From NCBI GenBank assembly GCA_037974335.1, contig CM075760.1, positions 42,908,103 through 42,972,102 on the forward strand: a DNA stretch of 64,000 nucleotides. Direction: 5' to 3'. The stretch comes from Prionace glauca (lineage: Eukaryota; Chordata; Chondrichthyes; Carcharhiniformes; Carcharhinidae). Positions 54,201 to 64,000 of the stretch are shown piece after piece; within the stretch, counting starts at the first letter, position 1, and each line of letters opens with the position of its first letter. The position numbers and the translations under genes were made by a program. A model generated the notes under the pieces. That model did no database searches. It had not been told where the DNA came from and saw only the letters and a list, made by a program, of their open reading frames with translations.

Positions 54201-55870
54201 AGAACGTTGGTTAGACCGCATTTGGAGTACTGCGTCCAGTTCTGGTCACCTTACTACCGGAAGGATGGGGAGGCTCTGGAAAGGGTGCAAAGGAGGTTTA
54301 CCAGGATGTTGCATGGCATGAAGGGGCTGGGGTACGAGGAAAGGTTGGAGAAACCGGGACTGTTCTCCTTGGAAAGACGAAGATTGAGGGGGGACATGAT
54401 AGAGGTATATAAGATACTGAAGGGAATAGACAGAGTCAATAGTGAGAGACTGCTCCCTAGATTGGTTACAAATACAAGAGGACATGATTTAAGGGTGAGG
54501 GGGGAGAGATATAATTTGGATATGGGATTTGGAATGGGATGCTGGCCTTCATAGCGAGGGGAATTGAATATAAACGTAGGGAGGTCTTGCTGCAGCTGTA
54601 TAGGGCATTGGTGAGGCCGCAGCTGGAGTACTGTGTGCAGTTTTGGGCGCTGCACCTGCGCAAGGATATTTTGGCCCTGGAGGGAGTGCATAGGAGGTTT
54701 GCTAGGCTGATACCAGAGTTGAGGGGATTGAGCTATGAGGAGAGGCTGAATAAACTAGGCTTGTACTCGTTAGAGTTTAGAAGAATGAGGGGAGATCTCA
54801 TTGAGACGTATAAGATGATGAATGGGATGGATAGGATAGAGGTGGAGAGACTCTTCCCGCTCAAAAAAGACAGTAGGACTAGGGGGCACAGCCTCAAGAT
54901 AAAGGGGAGGCGGTTTAGAACAGAGTTGAGGAGGAACTTCTTCACTCAAAGGGTGGTGAATCTCTGGAATTCTCTGCCCGTTGAAGTGGTGGAGGCTGCC
55001 TCGCTAAATATTTTTAAGAAGCGGGTTGATGGGTTTTTGATAAGAGAAGGGATTAAGGGTTATGGGGAGAGGGCGGGAAGGTGGAGCTGAGCCACGACAG
55101 ATCAGCCATGATCTTATTGAATGGCGGGGCAGGCTCGAAGGGCTAGATGGCCTACTCCTGCTCCTATTTCTTATGTTTTTATGTTCTTATATGAGAGGAA
55201 GGTTCTTTACGCAGAGAGTTGTAGGGGTATGGAACGCGCTACCGAGTAGGGTGGTGGAGGCGGGAACGTTGGACTCGTTTAAGGTTCAGTTAGATAGGCA
55301 CATGAGTGAAACGAGGATAGAGGGTTATGGTAGGGGATATTAAATAAGGGTTAGAACCTCGGGAGACACCGGAAAGGCAGTCTTGTGATTAACGTTTTTG
55401 TCTTTTATTCCGCAGGTGGAGGTCCACCTCGTTGTCAAACGAGGGGCATGCACACGGTGGGTCGTGCGTGGGCTACTCTTGGAGGTTCCGGGAGTGGCCT
55501 AGTACTTCGTGTCGGTGTGTGTGTTTGATCCTGGACCGGTAGAAGGGCGCCGCAACAGCTCGGTGACTAGCACTGCTAGCTGTGCAGATACATGGATTTG
55601 GGCCTGTGTCTGTGGGAGTTTGTGCATTCTCCCTGTGGTTGCGTGGGTTTCCTCCGGGCGCTCCGGTTTCCTCCCACACCCCAAAGATGTGCTCTTAGGC
55701 TGATTGGTTTTACCAAATTGACACTATTCTCCCCTGAATCTGGCTAAGTGGGGGGTTTTATTCGTAGACACGCAGGGTAGAATAGGTGCAGGGTGATGCG
55801 GCGGCGCAGGCTTGTTGGGCCGAAGGGCCTGTTTCCCGTGCTGGGTTGTTCTTTGTTCTTTTGTTCTTAC
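51230..55870 (+). mobile_element. CR1-type LINE (family A), near full length, interrupted
   Basis: ORF1 remainder (to 51838): an esterase-like ORF1 protein (VIVVGDGRVRGIDRRF, VIVHVGEGDIGR, DHWEVF), as in CR1. ORF2: AP endonuclease 51930-52560 (CFNARSVAGKMDEL, VVGVAETWL, GVYYRPP, VVGDFNLPGVNW, SDHKSVYF), then RT 52930-54530 (KAPGPDGIYPRLL, RPVSLTSVVGK, YMDFSKAFDKVPH, SGVPQGSVLGP, FADD box at 53852-53863). A TGA at 52054, a lost base near 52230 and a break at 52830-52930 split ORF2. A family B copy is inserted at 54532-55190. The C-terminus resumes at 55191 (RFFTQRVVGVWNALPSRVV), followed by a 530-bp 3' UTR that contains a V-SINE-like central part and ends in TTCTTTGTTC repeats. Confidence 0.9.
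54532..55190 (+). mobile_element. family B LINE nested in family A
   Basis: It starts in ORF2 at GMLAFIARGIEYKRREV, is open to 55090, and ends 'cttatgtttttatgttcttat'. Insertion is between '...gatatgggattt' and 'atgagaggaagg' of the host LINE. It dates family B as younger than this family A copy. Confidence 0.92.
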
Positions 55871-55879
55871 CCACCTTTT

Positions 55880-56760
55880 AGTTCAACTGCTTTGCACATG
55901 CCCTCACATTGAGCCTGTTCAAATCACACTGAAGCTTATCTGCATGTTTCTCATAGCATAAAGTTTCTCTACTCTTGTCCTTGTGTTTGATTAACTCACC
56001 CTGTGTATGGCCATCCATTTTGAATCAGCATCTACCATTATCAGGAACATAGAGCCCATGAACAGTCCGACACTGTCCATGTGCAACCACGTCTATGGCC
56101 ATCCCGCCCATTCCCAAATGAGAAGAGTAATGACTGGTAACAGTTCTGCCCTTGTTGATATTGCCAACACTGACCCACGGACAAATATTTGTATCCATAC
56201 CTGGAAATCAGGCATGGCAATTTGGAGGACCTTCAGTTTGTGGCCATGGTGGCCATGGTAAAGATCAGCCAGGATGGGATGGCGATCCTCGCTCAGGATG
56301 ACACTCTTGAACCCATAGGCGTGTGTCATCTTCCACAATCAGCTGCTCTCTGCCACTCCAATGTGGGTGCAATTCAGGCTGTAACGGCCTTTTAGTTTCC
56401 CCCTGCAGCACTTGCTCCTTCAGTTTATTCAGGACGGGGTAATATTGCCTCCACAGCCGAATATTATTGGCTGCCACTGGGAGAATTTTGAGAACGTTCA
56501 TGATTAGCGTCTCTTCCATTGGGAATACAACAAGTGTCTGTTAATTGTAACCAACTCAAGGCATCTGCCTTCGCGGCTCTGCTGTCGAGTTGCCGATGTT
56601 CAGGGGACAATTAACTGTCAACCACATTGCCGTGGCCCTGGAGTCATAATTAGTCCTGACCACAGAAGGACGACAGATTTCCTTCCCTGGGACAGTGGTG
56701 AACCAGATGGGGTTTTTTTTCCAAAAATGTTTTCTTATGATCACCAGCTGATTCTGAATT
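55880..56760 (-). mobile_element. Ty3/Gypsy-like LTR retrotransposon fossil (pol fragment)
   Basis: On the minus strand, pieces resemble the end of the RNase H region and the start of the integrase of a Ty3/Gypsy pol polyprotein. No gag, protease, env or LTR pair was seen nearby. It is broken by several changes and truncated at both ends, and looks old. Called from weak by-eye similarity; a decayed unrelated sequence is possible. Confidence 0.45.
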
Positions 56761-56972
56761 CCAGATATACTTATTCAATCTCCACCATTGGAGATTGGAA
56801 CCAGGGTACCCAGAACATTAGCTAAGTTTCTCTAGTAATCGTCAAGTGAAAAAAAAACACACTCCGAGTGTACACACCCTGATTTCCGGTAACCTAGACA
56901 CACCATATTATATATGTCTGCAGGGCTCCCGGATCGGATAGCATTAACTGCCTCAATCAGAGACGTCATATT

Positions 56973-57323
56973 AGGGCGGCACGGTAGCACAGTGGTTAGC
57001 ACTGCTGCTTCACAGCTCCAGGGTCCTGGGTTCGATTCCCGGCTCGGGTCACTGCCTGTGTGGAGTTTGCACATTCTCCTCGTGTCTGCGTGGGTTTTCT
57101 CCGGGTGCTCCGGTTTCCTCCCACAGTCCAAAGATGTGCGGGTTAGGTTCATTGGCTATGTTAAAATTGCCCCTTAGTATCCTGGGATGTGTAGGTTAGA
57201 GGGATTAGCAGGTAAAATGTGTAGGGATATGGGGATAGGGTCTGGGTTGGATTGTGTTCGGTGCAGACTCGATGGGCTGAAGGGCCTGTTTCTGCACTGT
57301 AGGGTTCTATGGTTCTATGGTAT
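56973..57323 (+). repeat. V-SINE-type tRNA-derived SINE, full length
   Basis: tRNA-like head GGGCGGCACGGTAGCACAGTGG with B-box GGTTCGATTCCC, the conserved central block (tgtggagtttgcacattctc...ggtgctccggtttcctcccac), and a 3' part ending 'gggctgaagggcctgtttctgcactgtagggttctatggttctatgg'. The last repeats resemble the ends of the CR1-type LINEs here, which suggests that these LINEs mobilise it. Confidence 0.85.
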
Positions 57324-57329
57324 ATCCCA

Positions 57330-57688
57330 AAAAACTCCACCCGATTGTTATACCAGAATTATCTGTATTAATGTCTGATTTCTCTGTGTGTTACATTGTT
57401 TCTGACCAATTATTAGCAGTGGGTCCGAACTGTGAGAGCTGATTCTAGCTTCGGAAAGAGGACAGAATTTCCTTGGAGCAAAAGGAGAACTTTGGACCAT
57501 GGAAATAAATAGAAGTGTGCGAATTAATCAAGTTCCACTGAACTTTATTCCCACGGACCAATCGAGTCACAGCATCACAAATGATTTAAAATCCACATAT
57601 TAGTTTCATATCTAACATGTAGAAACACATTCGGGTTAAAAATGGTAAAGACTGGAAACAATGTTATTCACCATGAGCTCTCAATCGC
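57330..57688. other. unassigned DNA
   Basis: No gene or repeat was recognised. Confidence 0.3.
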
Positions 57689-58150
57689 GTGTCTGTTCTA
57701 ATCCTTACAGTCAGTCGAAGAAGCAGACTCAAAAATGTTCTTTCAAATACGTTGTCGATGATCACAAATGCATCCATGCCTTTGTCTTTCTCTATACGTT
57801 GCTCTGTCTCTCTTACTGTCTCTGTACCTCACCCTCAGCCTCCCTCTATCTATCCTCTTCCTCTGTCCCTGCTGCCTCCTCTCAGTCTCACTCTCCTTGT
57901 CCTGCTCCATTTCCATCTTTCTCTCCCTCCCTCATCGTCTCTGCCCCCTTTTCTTATTGCTCTTTCTCCCTCTACCTCACTACGTTTTTTTTGTGCTTCC
58001 TCTGTCCATTATACTCGTTCAGGCTCACTCTTTCCCATTCGTTGATGCTCTCTCTCTCTCTCGCTGTATGTCTCTGTTTCTCTTTGTTTCTGACTATTTC
58101 CTTCTGCCCTCCCTTTCTGTCTCCCTTTCCCTCTTAATCTCCCTCTCCCT
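57689..58150. repeat. pyrimidine-rich low-complexity tract, left part
   Basis: C/T-rich with CTCTCT and CCCT words. It continues at 59167-59480 after a LINE insertion. Ser/Leu-rich open frames are compositional. Confidence 0.85.
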
Positions 58151-59166
58151 ATAAGAGTAGGAGTCTGATGTTGCAGTTGTATAGAACGTTGGTTAGGCCT
58201 CACCTGGAGTACTGCGTCCAGTTCTGGTCGCCGTACTACCGGAAGGATGTAGAGATCCTGGAGAGAGTGCAGAGGAGATTTACCAGGATGTTGCCTGGTA
58301 TGGAAGGGCTGTCTTACGAGGAAAGATTGAACGCACTTGGGCTGTTTTCCCTTGAGAGACGTCGGCTGAGGGGGGATCTAATAGAGGTTTATAAGATTAT
58401 GAAGGGGACAGATAGAGTAGATGGTGATAAGCTTTTTCCGCTATTAGAAATGGATAGAACGAGGGGTCACGGGCTTAGGGTGAAGGGGGCTAAATATAAG
58501 ACTAATATTAGAGGGCAGTTTTTCACACAAAGGGTAGTGGGGATGTGGAATGCACTGCCGAGTAAGGTGGTGGAAGCAGGCACGGTACGGTTGTTCAAGA
58601 GTCATTGGACAGCCATATGAGCGGTCTACATATAGGGGGATATAGCAGGCCTTATTAAGCATTGAAGGCTTGGGGTCAGTTTTAGCCTCAGGGATATAGA
58701 GTCTTTAATAATGAAATTTTTATCCACAGGCATTTAAGTCCAGCAAGGGGCATGCGGGCGGCAGGTTGTGGTGGGCTGCTCTTGGATATTGTTTCGGGAG
58801 TTGCCTACTGCTTCATGTCGTTGGTGTGCGTAAACTGGACCATCTCGAGGGCATCATGACAGCTCAGAGGCTATCTCTGTTGCTGTGCGGACACATGGAT
58901 TTGGGCCTGTGTCCATGGGAGTTTGCGTGTTCTCCCCGTGGTTGCGTGGGTTTCCTCCGGGTGCTCCGGTTTCCTCCCACATCCCAAAAATGTGCTTTTA
59001 GGCTGATTGATTGGGTAACAAATTGTCCCTATATTGGACCTCCCTGATCCTCATACATTAGGCATAGACTAAAATCATGAATAGGTCACTGACCATGGGA
59101 CGGCGGCGCGGGCTCGTTGGGCCGAAGGGCCTGTTTCCCGTGCTGTGTTGTTCTTTGTTCTTTGTT
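58151..59166 (+). mobile_element. family A LINE 3' end inserted in a pyrimidine tract
   Basis: ORF2 C-terminus (LMLQLYRTLVRPHLEYCVQF, RMLPGMEGLSYEERL, FFTQRVVGMWNALPSKVVEA) followed by a 3' UTR matching 55337-55865 and ending TTGTTCTTTGTTC. The 8-bp word CTCTCCCT stands on both sides (58143-58150, 59167-59174) as a possible target-site duplication. Confidence 0.88.
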
Positions 59167-59480
59167 CTCTCCCTTTGCTATTACATCCTCCCAACTGTCT
59201 TCCTATGTCTCTGTTTCTCATTCTGTGTCCACCCACCTCACCGTTTCCCCCACTCGCTGTCTCTGTTTCTCTCACTCTGTGAGTCTCTCTCTGTCTTTGT
59301 CCTTCCTCTCTGTCTGCCTCTGTATTTTTTTCACTGTATCTATTATAAACTCTTACAAAATCTGTCGCTCTCCAGGTCTTTCTGTCCTTCCCTCTCTCTG
59401 TCAATCTCCGTCTCTCTATCACTTTCACTGTTAATCACATTGCCCACTCTCTCGATCTGTCACTCCTTCTGTCTCTGTGA
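59167..59480. repeat. pyrimidine-rich low-complexity tract, right part
   Basis: Same composition as 57689-58150 (tctctgtttctc, ctctctctgtc). Confidence 0.85.
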
Positions 59481-59537
59481 GGCTGTTTTATTACTTACAT
59501 TATGAACGCCAAACAGGAAGAGGCAGGGGTCTTGTGG

Positions 59538-62500
59538 TTATAGTTTCATCTCAGAGTGTAAAAGTTGAAGAATTGCAGTAAGGGGGTATTTCAGCAGATT
59601 TGTTAGCTGTTGTCTGAAGTGAGTCTGTGTCACTGCATAAATGGCAGTATTTGTGCAGCAACTTGTGAGTTGCAGCATGAGGCCCATATCCATAACAAAA
59701 ATATCTAACCACACCGACTGATAGCCCAAATCATATATCCGTATCCATGTTGAATAAACCATTAATGTTGACCATAAAAGGATGAAATTGGCTGAGATAA
59801 CGAACAGTAAAATGATGGATTTTCTTCGACTCTCCATCTCTGAGTCTCTAGGATTCTCCCCAGAGTGAGCGCGGAGTCTTCTGCGGGCTCTGCTGCTCAC
59901 TAAAATGTGTTTGACGGTGAGGACATTCAACAGTAGAATCAGGATGAATGGGACACACGGGGTTAGAATGTTGTGGAGGAACTCGATTGTTATCCAGACC
60001 GGAGATCCCACAACGTTCATTGTGTAATCACAAAACCAGGGGAAGTTCACCAGTCGATATCGATTTAATAACATAAAATACCAGAAAATGTTCTTTAAAC
60101 AGCTCAGCACAGTCACTGTTCCCAGAACCACAGCCGCCGATTTCTCAGTACAATATTTACTTTTCAGCTTGGGGCAGCAAATGGCCACAAATCGATCAAA
60201 GGTGAAAGTGACAGTGAACCAGACTGAACAGTCAGTAGCTGCATAAAGCAGGACAGCGTGGATGTTACACACAGGGAGAGACAGCAGGAAATAAAACTGT
60301 TCATGATAAACAATGGGAATGTGTCTCAATATCAGGTCGAGGATAACGACCAGCAGATCCCCCACTGACATGGCCACCAGGTAACGACTGACACATTTGG
60401 ACAGACCACAGTTTCTGCTCGTCAATGTCACAATTGTGATTATGTTCACTGTCAGGACGGGAAATAAAGAATAAAATTAGACATCATTCAGGGGAAGACA
60501 TTACCATTTAGACTGAAGATGGGTTCAACTATACATACATTAAAAAAATGCACACACACACACACAATCACTTCAACCCTTTTGCTTAATCCAGCACGTC
60601 TTTTAGAGTGTGAGAGGAAAGTAGAGCATCTGGAGTAAACCTGTACACAAAGAGAATGTACAAACTCAACACAGACCGTGGCCCAAAGCTGGAACTAAAC
60701 CCAGGTCCCTGATACTGTGAGTCAGCAGTGCTAACCACTGTGCCACCGTACTGCTCAAATGTATACATTTGGTAGTAGCACAAATGTATACATTTGGGAG
60801 AGAGCTTTTCAGGGAGTCCTCAACATTGTCCCTCATTCAGATACAGGTAAATAGTCCCTCGACCTGTGGAGGATTTGGAGGGTAAGAAGGCTGAGGGAGT
60901 GAACCCTGACAGAAAATCCTGTTTGGAGTCCTGGAGGTGGTAATCTGTTGTCTCTAAGACAGCTTAGTGACAACTCCCACAACAGAACTTGTACCAAACA
61001 CTGCTGGTGTGATCCTTTCCTCTGGACAATACTAACCAGTTGGCAGAGGGAGATCCTGATGCCTTTATAGCAGAGAATCTCTATTATCTTTACAAAAACA
61101 AAATGTGCTCTGGAGAGGGCACCACAGCATTCTGGCCACCGTTAGGAAGCAATCGTAGTAATCTAACACTCGATTGGCACAGAACAACAAGCATCAATGT
61201 TTGCTTTCAATAGTGGATGAAAACTTCAGGATTCGGTGAGTAGCTGTCATCCATAATACTCAGTGCAATTGCTGCTGTCCCACTTTGATATATTGGAACG
61301 TACAGCTCCATGAGTCCTCTCTCGGCAGGAAGTTTCCCAATCTATGCACCAGGTAAAAACTCAAACAAAGACCAGTACCAAAGGAAAGTCAAACAGGCTG
61401 CCTAATCACTGTTGTTCGGTGACTCTGACTCTGGCATTCAATATTATGAAATGTATCAAAAAGTTTGTCATGGCATGCATCAGCTCTGGCTTCCCCGATT
61501 GCCTAGATCCACTACAGTTCACCTACATTCACAACAGGTCCAAAAATGCCAGCTCTCTGACCCTACAGTCAACCCTGTAACACCGATTCGTGTTTATCGA
61601 CTACAGGTCAGCCTGCAATACCATTAGTCCTCCGAAACTCATATCTAAAATCTGTAGCCTGGGGCTTGGTTCCTGTTTCTGCAATTTGATCCTGAACTTC
61701 CTGATGCCTCCTCCCAATCCCCACCAATCACATGCAGAGTGGCAGCAGGGACCACCCCACCTCACAGACAGCGTGTAGGGTGGTAACGGAACCCTCTGCT
61801 ATCCAGCAATTGCGTTCAGAGTCGGCCTCACTACCTGCAGGCTCCGCTTGTGCAGACCCCACCACCTCATCCCCCACGCCCTGGTACTGTCCGGTGGACA
61901 TTACCTATGGGGCACCGACCTTTGCCCTTGACCTTGCCTGGTACCCTCAATGGCCTTCAGTTCTATCGGCGAGGAGATCACGATTTGTCCTCGTACATGG
62001 ACCTCGTACATGTCCTCGTATTTGTCCTCACTGTTCACAACCTTTTCTGGTGAGGCTGCAAAGGCAAGTGTGTCACCCAATTCTACCGCAAAATTTAATT
62101 AAATGTGTTTCAAAATAAATTTCAATTATATATCCAGCCCCCTGCCAGAAATCGGCAGGAGACTCAATCCGCTGCATATCCATTGCTGGTAAAGGTTGCA
62201 AGAGACGAAAATTCGGGCGTGGACCTGAGTTCTAGGCTGTCACGCAGTTTTACTGCTCACCCCGTCATCAATGGGCACAACAGTAGTTGTGAACCCGCCA
62301 CAACCCCCTCCTGTGTGTGTGTGTGTGTGTGTGTGTGTGCAAGAGAACACAGGAGGAGTGTTCCAAAGTATGTGTTGTCCTATTCTTTAATCTGCATGTG
62401 AGTGGGAGTAAGTGTTAAAGCCTGATTGCTTCTGTCAACAAATGTGTGTATTAATGTATGTGTGTTTGGGAGTGACTGCGTGTTTGTGTTCCTGCTACTC

Positions 62501-63348
62501 TAGGAGAGCTTGTAGTGGCACAGGGGATAGCATTGTTGCTTCACAGCACCACAGGTTCTTGTTCAATTCCAGACTTGGCCACTATCTGTGCAGAGTCTGC
62601 ACGTTCTCTGTGTGTCTCTGTGGGTTTCATCCTGGTGTTTCCATTTCCTCCCACACTCTGAAAGTTGTGCTGGTTAGGTGCATTGGCCATGCTATATCTC
62701 CATCAGTGTACAGCTGGAATGTCTTGGGGATTTTCAAAGTTATTTCATTGCAATGTTAATGTTCTCATATTTGTGAAACTAATGATTAAACGTTAGAAAA
62801 CATGTTCTCTCTCCGGTGAGTACTTGCAGTGCACACATGGTCATTAAAATGGATTCTGCAGCCTGCTGACTGGGTGGGCGATTAGCAGTGAAATGGTGTT
62901 ATGTAGAGAGGGTAAAAAGGATTCTGTCTCATTCTTTTACTTACAAAGGAATAGTGTTTGAGTTCACATGCCTATGGAATGTCACAGTACACAGAAGACA
63001 TCCCAGCCCATAGGCCCTAAGACAATTGTCAGTGGCTGAAATAATTAATAACTGGATACAGTGATTCAACGGAGACCACAAGAGCAGCAAACCCAGTGCA
63101 GTAAATGAGAAGAAAATCAAAATATTTAAACACCCTTTCGAGAATTAGGAAGTGGACACAGGGGATGGGACATAACAGCCTCACTCTTCCTGAAGCTACA
63201 AAATCCTACCCGTGTTCAACAGACCTTCCCATGCTCAGCCCGTTGCCTGCTCTGATTCCCATGGTAGACGGGCTGGTTCAATTCCAGCCAGGGACTTACC
63301 TGGACCACCAACAATCGCCAAGAGGGGATAGTAAAAGTATTGAATCAT
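59538..63348 (-). CDS. GPR139-like G-protein-coupled receptor, two exons
   Basis: Exon 1 63348-63300 (MIQYFYYPLLAIVGGP) ends at GTAAGT; exon 2 60448-59538 follows GTCCTGACAG. The joined codon is Val, giving TM1 YYPLLAIVGGPVNIITIV. Exon 2 holds TM2 (YLVAMSVGDLLVVIL), TM3 with its Cys and ending FDRFVAICC (DRY box is DRF), TM4, TM5 (CVPFILILLLNVLTV), a basic third loop (SSRARRRLRAH), TM6 and TM7 (NTAIYAVTQ, an altered NPxxY). It resembles the GPR139/GPR142 peptide or amino-acid receptor group, seen in multiple copies in sharks. The frame is open upstream to 63750 through a 42-bp repeat, so an N-terminal extension of up to 134 residues cannot be excluded; the short start is preferred because the lone exon at 1456-1525 also starts close to TM1. 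No break is seen. The intron of 2.85 kb holds SINE and L2 pieces. Confidence 0.85.
60590..60752 (-). repeat. V-SINE-type SINE in the receptor intron
   Basis: The reverse complement starts 'gcagtacggtggcacagtggttagcactgctgactcacag' and holds 'tgggtttagttccagctttgggccacggtctgtgttgagtttgtacattctctttgtg'. The 3' part is shortened. Confidence 0.8.
60760..61330. other. intron DNA without recognised features
   Basis: No repeat or exon was recognised. The phrase 'aatgtatacatttgg' occurs twice (60759 and 60783), a 24-bp tandem step next to the SINE head. Confidence 0.35.
61330..62060 (+). mobile_element. L2-type LINE RT remnant
   Basis: Decayed text parallels the fish/shark L2 RT: 'cttccccgattgcctagatccactacagttcacctaca' (LDPLQFTYIHNRS), 'gtgtttatcgactacaggtcagcctgcaatacc' (FIDYRSACNT), 'ctggggcttggttcctgt'. 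Many breaks. Inside the receptor intron. Confidence 0.65.
62311..62340 (+). repeat. (TG)n microsatellite
   Basis: A run of about 14 TG units inside the receptor intron. Confidence 0.95.
62505..62795 (+). repeat. V-SINE-type SINE, diverged
   Basis: 'gcttgtagtggcacaggggatagcattgttgcttcacagc', 'gtgcagagtctgcacgttctctgtgtgtctctgtgggtttcatcctggtg', 'aaagttatttcattgcaatgttaatg'. Complete order but old. Confidence 0.75.
62800..63290. other. intron DNA without recognised features
   Basis: No exon, RNA gene or repeat family was recognised between the SINE and exon 1 of the receptor. Confidence 0.35.
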
Positions 63349-63433
63349 CTTTAGCAGATATCCAATTCGATCAGCTGATGTTATCCACCAATGATCTGAA
63401 GTAAACCAAACAATCCAATAGGATAAACTCCTG

Positions 63434-63601
63434 TCCGTGGTCGCAACATTCCAATCCATTATTCCCAGATTCTGATCCATTGTTGGAACATTCCAATCCA
63501 TTGTTCCCAAATTCTGAATCATTGTTGAAACATTCCAATCCATTGCTTCCAGATTCTGATCCACTAATGGATCATTCCAATCCATTACTCTAAGTTTCTG
63601 A
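63434..63601 (-). repeat. 42-bp tandem repeat, 4 units, in frame with the receptor exon
   Basis: Units of 42 bp (4 x 42 = 168) encode, on the minus strand, variants of AMDWNVSTMIQNLG. Because 42 is divisible by 3, the frame upstream of the receptor start stays open to 63750. It may be coding (N-terminal extension) or 5' UTR. Confidence 0.85.
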
Positions 63602-63759
63602 TCTCGCCTCTCCCTCCCTCTCTCTCCACAGCCGCTGATCTCTGTTAGCGTCGGAGTTGTCGCTCCTGCTGACTCAATGGGACAACACATTGAATGGAAT
63701 CCCTTATTAATGGAAGAGCGAAATCCCTCAGGCACACTAATCAGATCCATGGAGACTCA

Positions 63760-64000
63760 CATCAATTACAGTCACGAAACAAACAGTTTCACTTAACCCC
63801 CTTCAATCCAACAGTTTTTATACCCAAAGTAGAACATTTATAACCTACATGAGGTGTTGAGGGTCAGGGAATTAGAAATAATGAAGGAACTGACAGCAAA
63901 TCTTTCGATATTAATTCTATATAACAGAAGTCCCTCTGTTAGGGTTCATTTCGAGAGGACTGGAATACAAAGAAGGGGAGTACTGCCGAGGTTTTATAAG
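63760..64000. other. 5' flank of the receptor gene
   Basis: No TATA box or other clear promoter element was recognised, and no further gene. Confidence 0.3.

Noticed and set aside
57661-58154. Ser/Leu-rich possible membrane protein
   Set aside because: Compositional effect of the pyrimidine tract; the frame runs into a LINE insertion.
1-64000. CRISPR array, operon or other prokaryote-type system
   Set aside because: Spliced immune genes, tRNA without CCA and LINE/SINE content mark vertebrate DNA. The tandem arrays present have no spacer-repeat structure.

Overview
The window looks like an elasmobranch (shark or skate) germline segment. The evidence is five apparently intact T-cell-receptor-type V gene segments with 22-23 bp-spacer recombination signals, the C-terminal exons of a shark-style IgM heavy chain, GPR139-like receptor exons, several CR1-type LINE families, and tRNA-derived SINEs of the vertebrate V-SINE kind. 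The species cannot be told from the sequence alone.

Layout. 0-4 kb: SINE pieces, a lone first exon of a GPR139-like receptor, and one arm of a 1.5 kb CpG-rich inverted repeat (the other arm is at 25.3-26.9 kb). 4.8-12.3 kb: six different tRNA genes (Thr-UGU, Phe-GAA, Arg-ACG, Gln-UUG, Asn-GUU, intron-bearing Ile-UAU), a tRNA pseudogene and a nearly full RT region of a LINE. 12.4-15.6 kb: L2-type LINE and unassigned DNA. 15.6-35.1 kb: the V cluster, with eight V segments in mixed orientation. Five look usable (17.8 kb +, 23.2 kb -, 28.5 kb +, 32.4 kb +, 34.8 kb -) and three are dead (15.7 kb +, 16.9 kb -, 27.8 kb -). 36-40.6 kb: LINE pieces and two decayed tandem arrays. 41.1-44.83 kb: an IgM remnant made of the CH4 plus secretory-tail exon and both membrane exons, with no CH1-CH3 and two indels. 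45-59.5 kb: duplicated AT-rich DNA, nested LINEs, a 17-bp minisatellite, a near full-length but broken CR1-type LINE, a Ty3/Gypsy-like fossil and a V-SINE. 59.5-63.4 kb: a two-exon GPR139-like receptor on the minus strand.

How the parts relate. The V segments carry leader, V-exon and RSS, but no D, J or TCR constant exon was found, so this is a V-only stretch, best read as part of a TRA/TRD-type locus. The most striking content is an IgM constant-region relic about 6 kb from the last V segment, two V segments that lack the usual leader intron, and one of these V segments lying between two 232-bp direct repeats that are about 98% identical. All homology calls are from reading the sequence by eye; no database search was possible.
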